Origin: Calditrichota bacterium
Lineage (GTDB): Bacteria; Calditrichota; Calditrichia; Calditrichales; J004
Direction: 5' to 3'
Length of the DNA: 44,357 bases
NCBI GenBank assembly: GCA_003696775.1
Contig: RFFS01000143.1
Span: 1 to 44,357 of the forward strand
This document shows positions 42,234-44,357 of the stretch, piece after piece. Under the pieces are notes generated by a model. The model did no database searches. It worked only from the letters and a program-made list of their open reading frames with translations, and was not told the DNA's origin. Both the position numbers and the translations under genes were made by a program. The stretch's first letter is position 1. The number at the start of each line of letters is the position of its first letter.

Positions 42234-42572
42234 ATGGACTTTCAGGGACGTGAATCCAGGCGTATCGGCTCGGAGAATTTCGTATCGTATCGATTGTTTG
42301 ACGCTGATGACCGGGTGTTTGACGCAGGCATGGCATTGACACTGGATATCAGCCGTACCGGCATCGGCATCCGGAGCGATCATGATATGGAAACCGGGCT
42401 GAAAATAGAAGTTGTTGTGGCCGTGGGAGATGAATTGGTGAAAACAATCGGCCATATACGCAATGTTAAGGAAATGGAAGACGGTCATAAACATGTGGGC
42501 ATCGAATTTGATTTTCTTTCGGATCGGGAACTGGATAAGCTGGCCCAGGTTTATCCCGGGATCACTCAATAG
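42234..42572 (+). CDS. PilZ-domain protein, predicted c-di-GMP binder
   Basis: The protein has 112 residues, a stand-alone PilZ domain. Both ligand motifs are intact: R-x-x-x-R at 6-10 and D-x-S-x-x-G at 38-43. It ends in a G-I-E-F-D-F strand typical of the domain, and an L-D-K-L helix. It probably senses cyclic di-GMP; its effector is unknown. GAGGAAG precedes the ATG. The secreted metalloprotease gene starts 9 bases downstream, so the two are likely co-transcribed. Confidence 0.88.
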   Translation: MDFQGRESRRIGSENFVSYRLFDADDRVFDAGMALTLDISRTGIGIRSDHDMETGLKIEVVVAVGDELVKTIGHIRNVKEMEDGHKHVGIEFDFLSDRELDKLAQVYPGITQ

Positions 42573-42581
42573 CGGAACGGA

Positions 42582-44357
42582 ATGTTTCATCGTTTAAAAT
42601 ATCTTTTTCTTGTAATCATGATACCCTGGCTGGTAAACGGACAGGGCTTGTTTAATGAGCCGCGTCTGTCCGGCACGCCACTTTTGCCGGATACCACCGC
42701 CATGCGTGCCTGGCTGGTTGACCTGAAAACCCGGCAGCCCGAAGCCTATCAAAAATTAAGCGAAACTTTCCAAAAAACATCCGCTACATTGCCGGATAAT
42801 GTGGGCGACCGCCATACCTTTAAAGTGTATAACATTAAAAAATCCGAAAACAACCCTGTCTTTGATGATGTCGCGGCCACTTTGCGTGCCCGGGAAGGCG
42901 CTATCCGTTTATGGGTGCAAGACAGCGAATGGGACAATAAACATGTTACGCAGCAGGTGTTGGACGATCTGGTAAACGATTTGTTGTATCAAACACCGCA
43001 AGGGAGCGTGGATCCTTCCCGTGGTATCGTGGCCATAGATCAATGGGCTTTTGGCGATCCGCCTAATGTGGATGGCAGCGGTCGTGTTCATTTTTTGCTT
43101 ACGGATATTCAGGACAGCTATAACGGTCAGGGTAGTTTTGTGGGTGGTTTCTTTTTTTCTTACGATCAAACGGCGCAGCCCGGGTCGAACCAGGCGGACC
43201 TGCTATATATAGACACCTATCCCGGCATTTACAACGATAAACGTTCACCTGAATATGACCCCGGCGCGGTGTTGGGCACCGTGGCTCATGAATATCAGCA
43301 CCTGATCCATTACAATTATGATGTAAATGAAGAAACCTGGGTCAATGAAGGCCTTTCGGAACTCGCCAGTTATTTGTGCGGTTACGGGTTGCGCTCTCCC
43401 GGCGCGTATTTGCATAACAGCGACCTTTCGCTGATCGACTGGAATGATGATGACCCCCTGCCGCACTATGCCCGCGTGGCTTTGTGGAGTTATTTTTTGT
43501 ATGAGAAATATGGCATCGGAACCGTACGCGCCATCGCGCAAAATAGCCTGACGGGCGTGAACGGTGTGACCGATGCCCTTGCCGCAACAGGCAACCCTGA
43601 TCTGGTGGATGTGCTGAACCGTTTTTTTAAGACATTGATTTCAAACGATCCTGTGGAAACGCCGGAAACATCATTTGACTGGCCGGCGCTGCAATATGTG
43701 CGTGCTTTTTATACGGAACGCATTACGCGTTATCCGCAAAATCTCAGTCGGCGGATAGCGCCTTATTCCCTTAAACTTTTTGAAATAACCAACACGGATT
43801 CGTTGACGATCGCCTACTCTTCGACATACAACGGGGCTGTCTTTTACAACCTTTTGAACGGCGATTCCAGCCAATGGTTAATGCCTCTCCCGGATAAATT
43901 TGATGATAATAACTTTGGACAGCATGCGCATACCATGCCTCTCGTATTTATAAATACAAGCGGCACCGGTCAGACGGTGGATCTGGATGTGGACGGCCAT
44001 GCGCTATACGATTTACTGACGCTGGAATACGGTAGCGATACGCCCACATTTGTCATTGGTTCGGACGGCGCCACAAATGCCATGCATTTTATCTCGCCCA
44101 GAGATTCGTCATTTATCAAAAATGTCTCTTTTTATAACTACAACAGCAGCGGGCCGGTGGAAGTGCAGGTGTATCATTCAGCATTAACACAAAACAGCCG
44201 GCCATCATTTGCGCACAGGCGTTTTGAAAATGTGGCGGACGGCGGCTGGGTAACATTGAATGTGGAGAATATAAAACGGTATGTTGCGGCGGAGAGTTTT
44301 ATGGATGTGGGCATCTATTATCCGGAAGAGGGTACCATGGGCTATGAGACATCCACT
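42582..44357 (+). CDS. Secreted M30-like zinc metalloprotease (3' partial)
   Basis: The frame is open from ATG 42582 to the window end: 592 residues, no stop. A signal peptide (about 1-24, ending V-N-G-Q) is followed by a propeptide-like region. The catalytic domain has HEYQH at 236-240 and Glu256 in W-V-N-E-G-L-S-E, an HExxH-x15-E spacing that fits the M30 hyicolysin-like gluzincins. Beta-rich domains follow from about residue 380. A C-terminal sorting domain may lie beyond the window. GGAACGGA gives a modest ribosome binding site. Confidence 0.82.
   Translation, partial: MFHRLKYLFLVIMIPWLVNGQGLFNEPRLSGTPLLPDTTAMRAWLVDLKTRQPEAYQKLSETFQKTSATLPDNVGDRHTFKVYNIKKSENNPVFDDVAATLRAREGAIRLWVQDSEWDNKHVTQQVLDDLVNDLLYQTPQGSVDPSRGIVAIDQWAFGDPPNVDGSGRVHFLLTDIQDSYNGQGSFVGGFFFSYDQTAQPGSNQADLLYIDTYPGIYNDKRSPEYDPGAVLGTVAHEYQHLIHYNYDVNEETWVNEGLSELASYLCGYGLRSPGAYLHNSDLSLIDWNDDDPLPHYARVALWSYFLYEKYGIGTVRAIAQNSLTGVNGVTDALAATGNPDLVDVLNRFFKTLISNDPVETPETSFDWPALQYVRAFYTERITRYPQNLSRRIAPYSLKLFEITNTDSLTIAYSSTYNGAVFYNLLNGDSSQWLMPLPDKFDDNNFGQHAHTMPLVFINTSGTGQTVDLDVDGHALYDLLTLEYGSDTPTFVIGSDGATNAMHFISPRDSSFIKNVSFYNYNSSGPVEVQVYHSALTQNSRPSFAHRRFENVADGGWVTLNVENIKRYVAAESFMDVGIYYPEEGTMGYETST

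Overview
This 44.4 kb window comes from a Gram-negative bacterium of moderate GC content. It most likely belongs to the FCB superphylum, in a lineage such as Calditrichota or a relative. The evidence is a type IX secretion (T9SS) sortase of PorU type, two PorV-family outer-membrane proteins, secreted proteins ending in FlgD-like/type-A sorting domains, and the families DUF2723, DUF4837 and DUF5683. This placement is inferred from gene families; no rRNA is present. All genes found, 39 including one partial at each end, lie on the + strand, mostly with tiny gaps or 1-8 bp overlaps. No tRNA, rRNA, CRISPR array or insertion sequence was seen, and no gene-free stretch exceeds 300 bases.

Layout. 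(1) 1-7509 is a cell-surface cluster: the 3' part of porU, a PorV-family barrel, a fibronectin-III lipoprotein, a mini SLBB protein, and two tandem paralogous outer-membrane proteins with C-terminal coiled coils, closed by an intrinsic terminator. (2) 7578-15354 is a housekeeping run behind a good promoter: prfB (with its programmed +1 frameshift), lysS, a LolC/E-type permease, lolD, recG and a GT2 glycosyltransferase. (3) 15426-20547 holds a DUF2723 GT-C membrane protein, a UPF0104 membrane protein, a DUF4837 lipoprotein and purE. (4) 20553-23222 holds an RmlD-like reductase, a polyprenol-phosphate-mannose synthase-like GT2, and accA. (5) 23248-24598 is a separate porV unit with its own promoter, a highly structured 5' leader, and a terminator after the gene. 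(6) 24617-34537 holds an M6-like protein lacking its catalytic motif, a peptidase/beta-propeller/barrel fusion, two DUF5683-like proteins, a second RmlD-like reductase and an RsmB-type rRNA methyltransferase. (7) 34539-41882 is the conserved ffh-rpsP-khpA-rimM-trmD-rplS run, continuing into a Big_5 lipoprotein, dapF and a GDP-mannose pyrophosphorylase. (8) 41940 to the end holds a small unknown protein, a PilZ protein and a secreted M30-like metalloprotease running off the window.

How the genes fit together. Three themes recur: export and surface display (PorU, PorV, Lol exporter, CTD-bearing proteins, secreted peptidases), sugar activation and transfer (GDP-mannose synthesis, polyprenol-P-mannose synthesis, a GT-C of the DUF2723/TMEM260 family, rhamnose-type reductases), and translation/SRP targeting. 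The strongest undescribed candidate is the porV leader at 23304-23453. It can form three mutually exclusive long RNA pairings ending in an intrinsic terminator, the architecture of a riboswitch or attenuator, and I match it to no known class. A possible periplasmic protein O-mannosylation route and a one-chain peptidase-propeller-barrel protein are the next most interesting.
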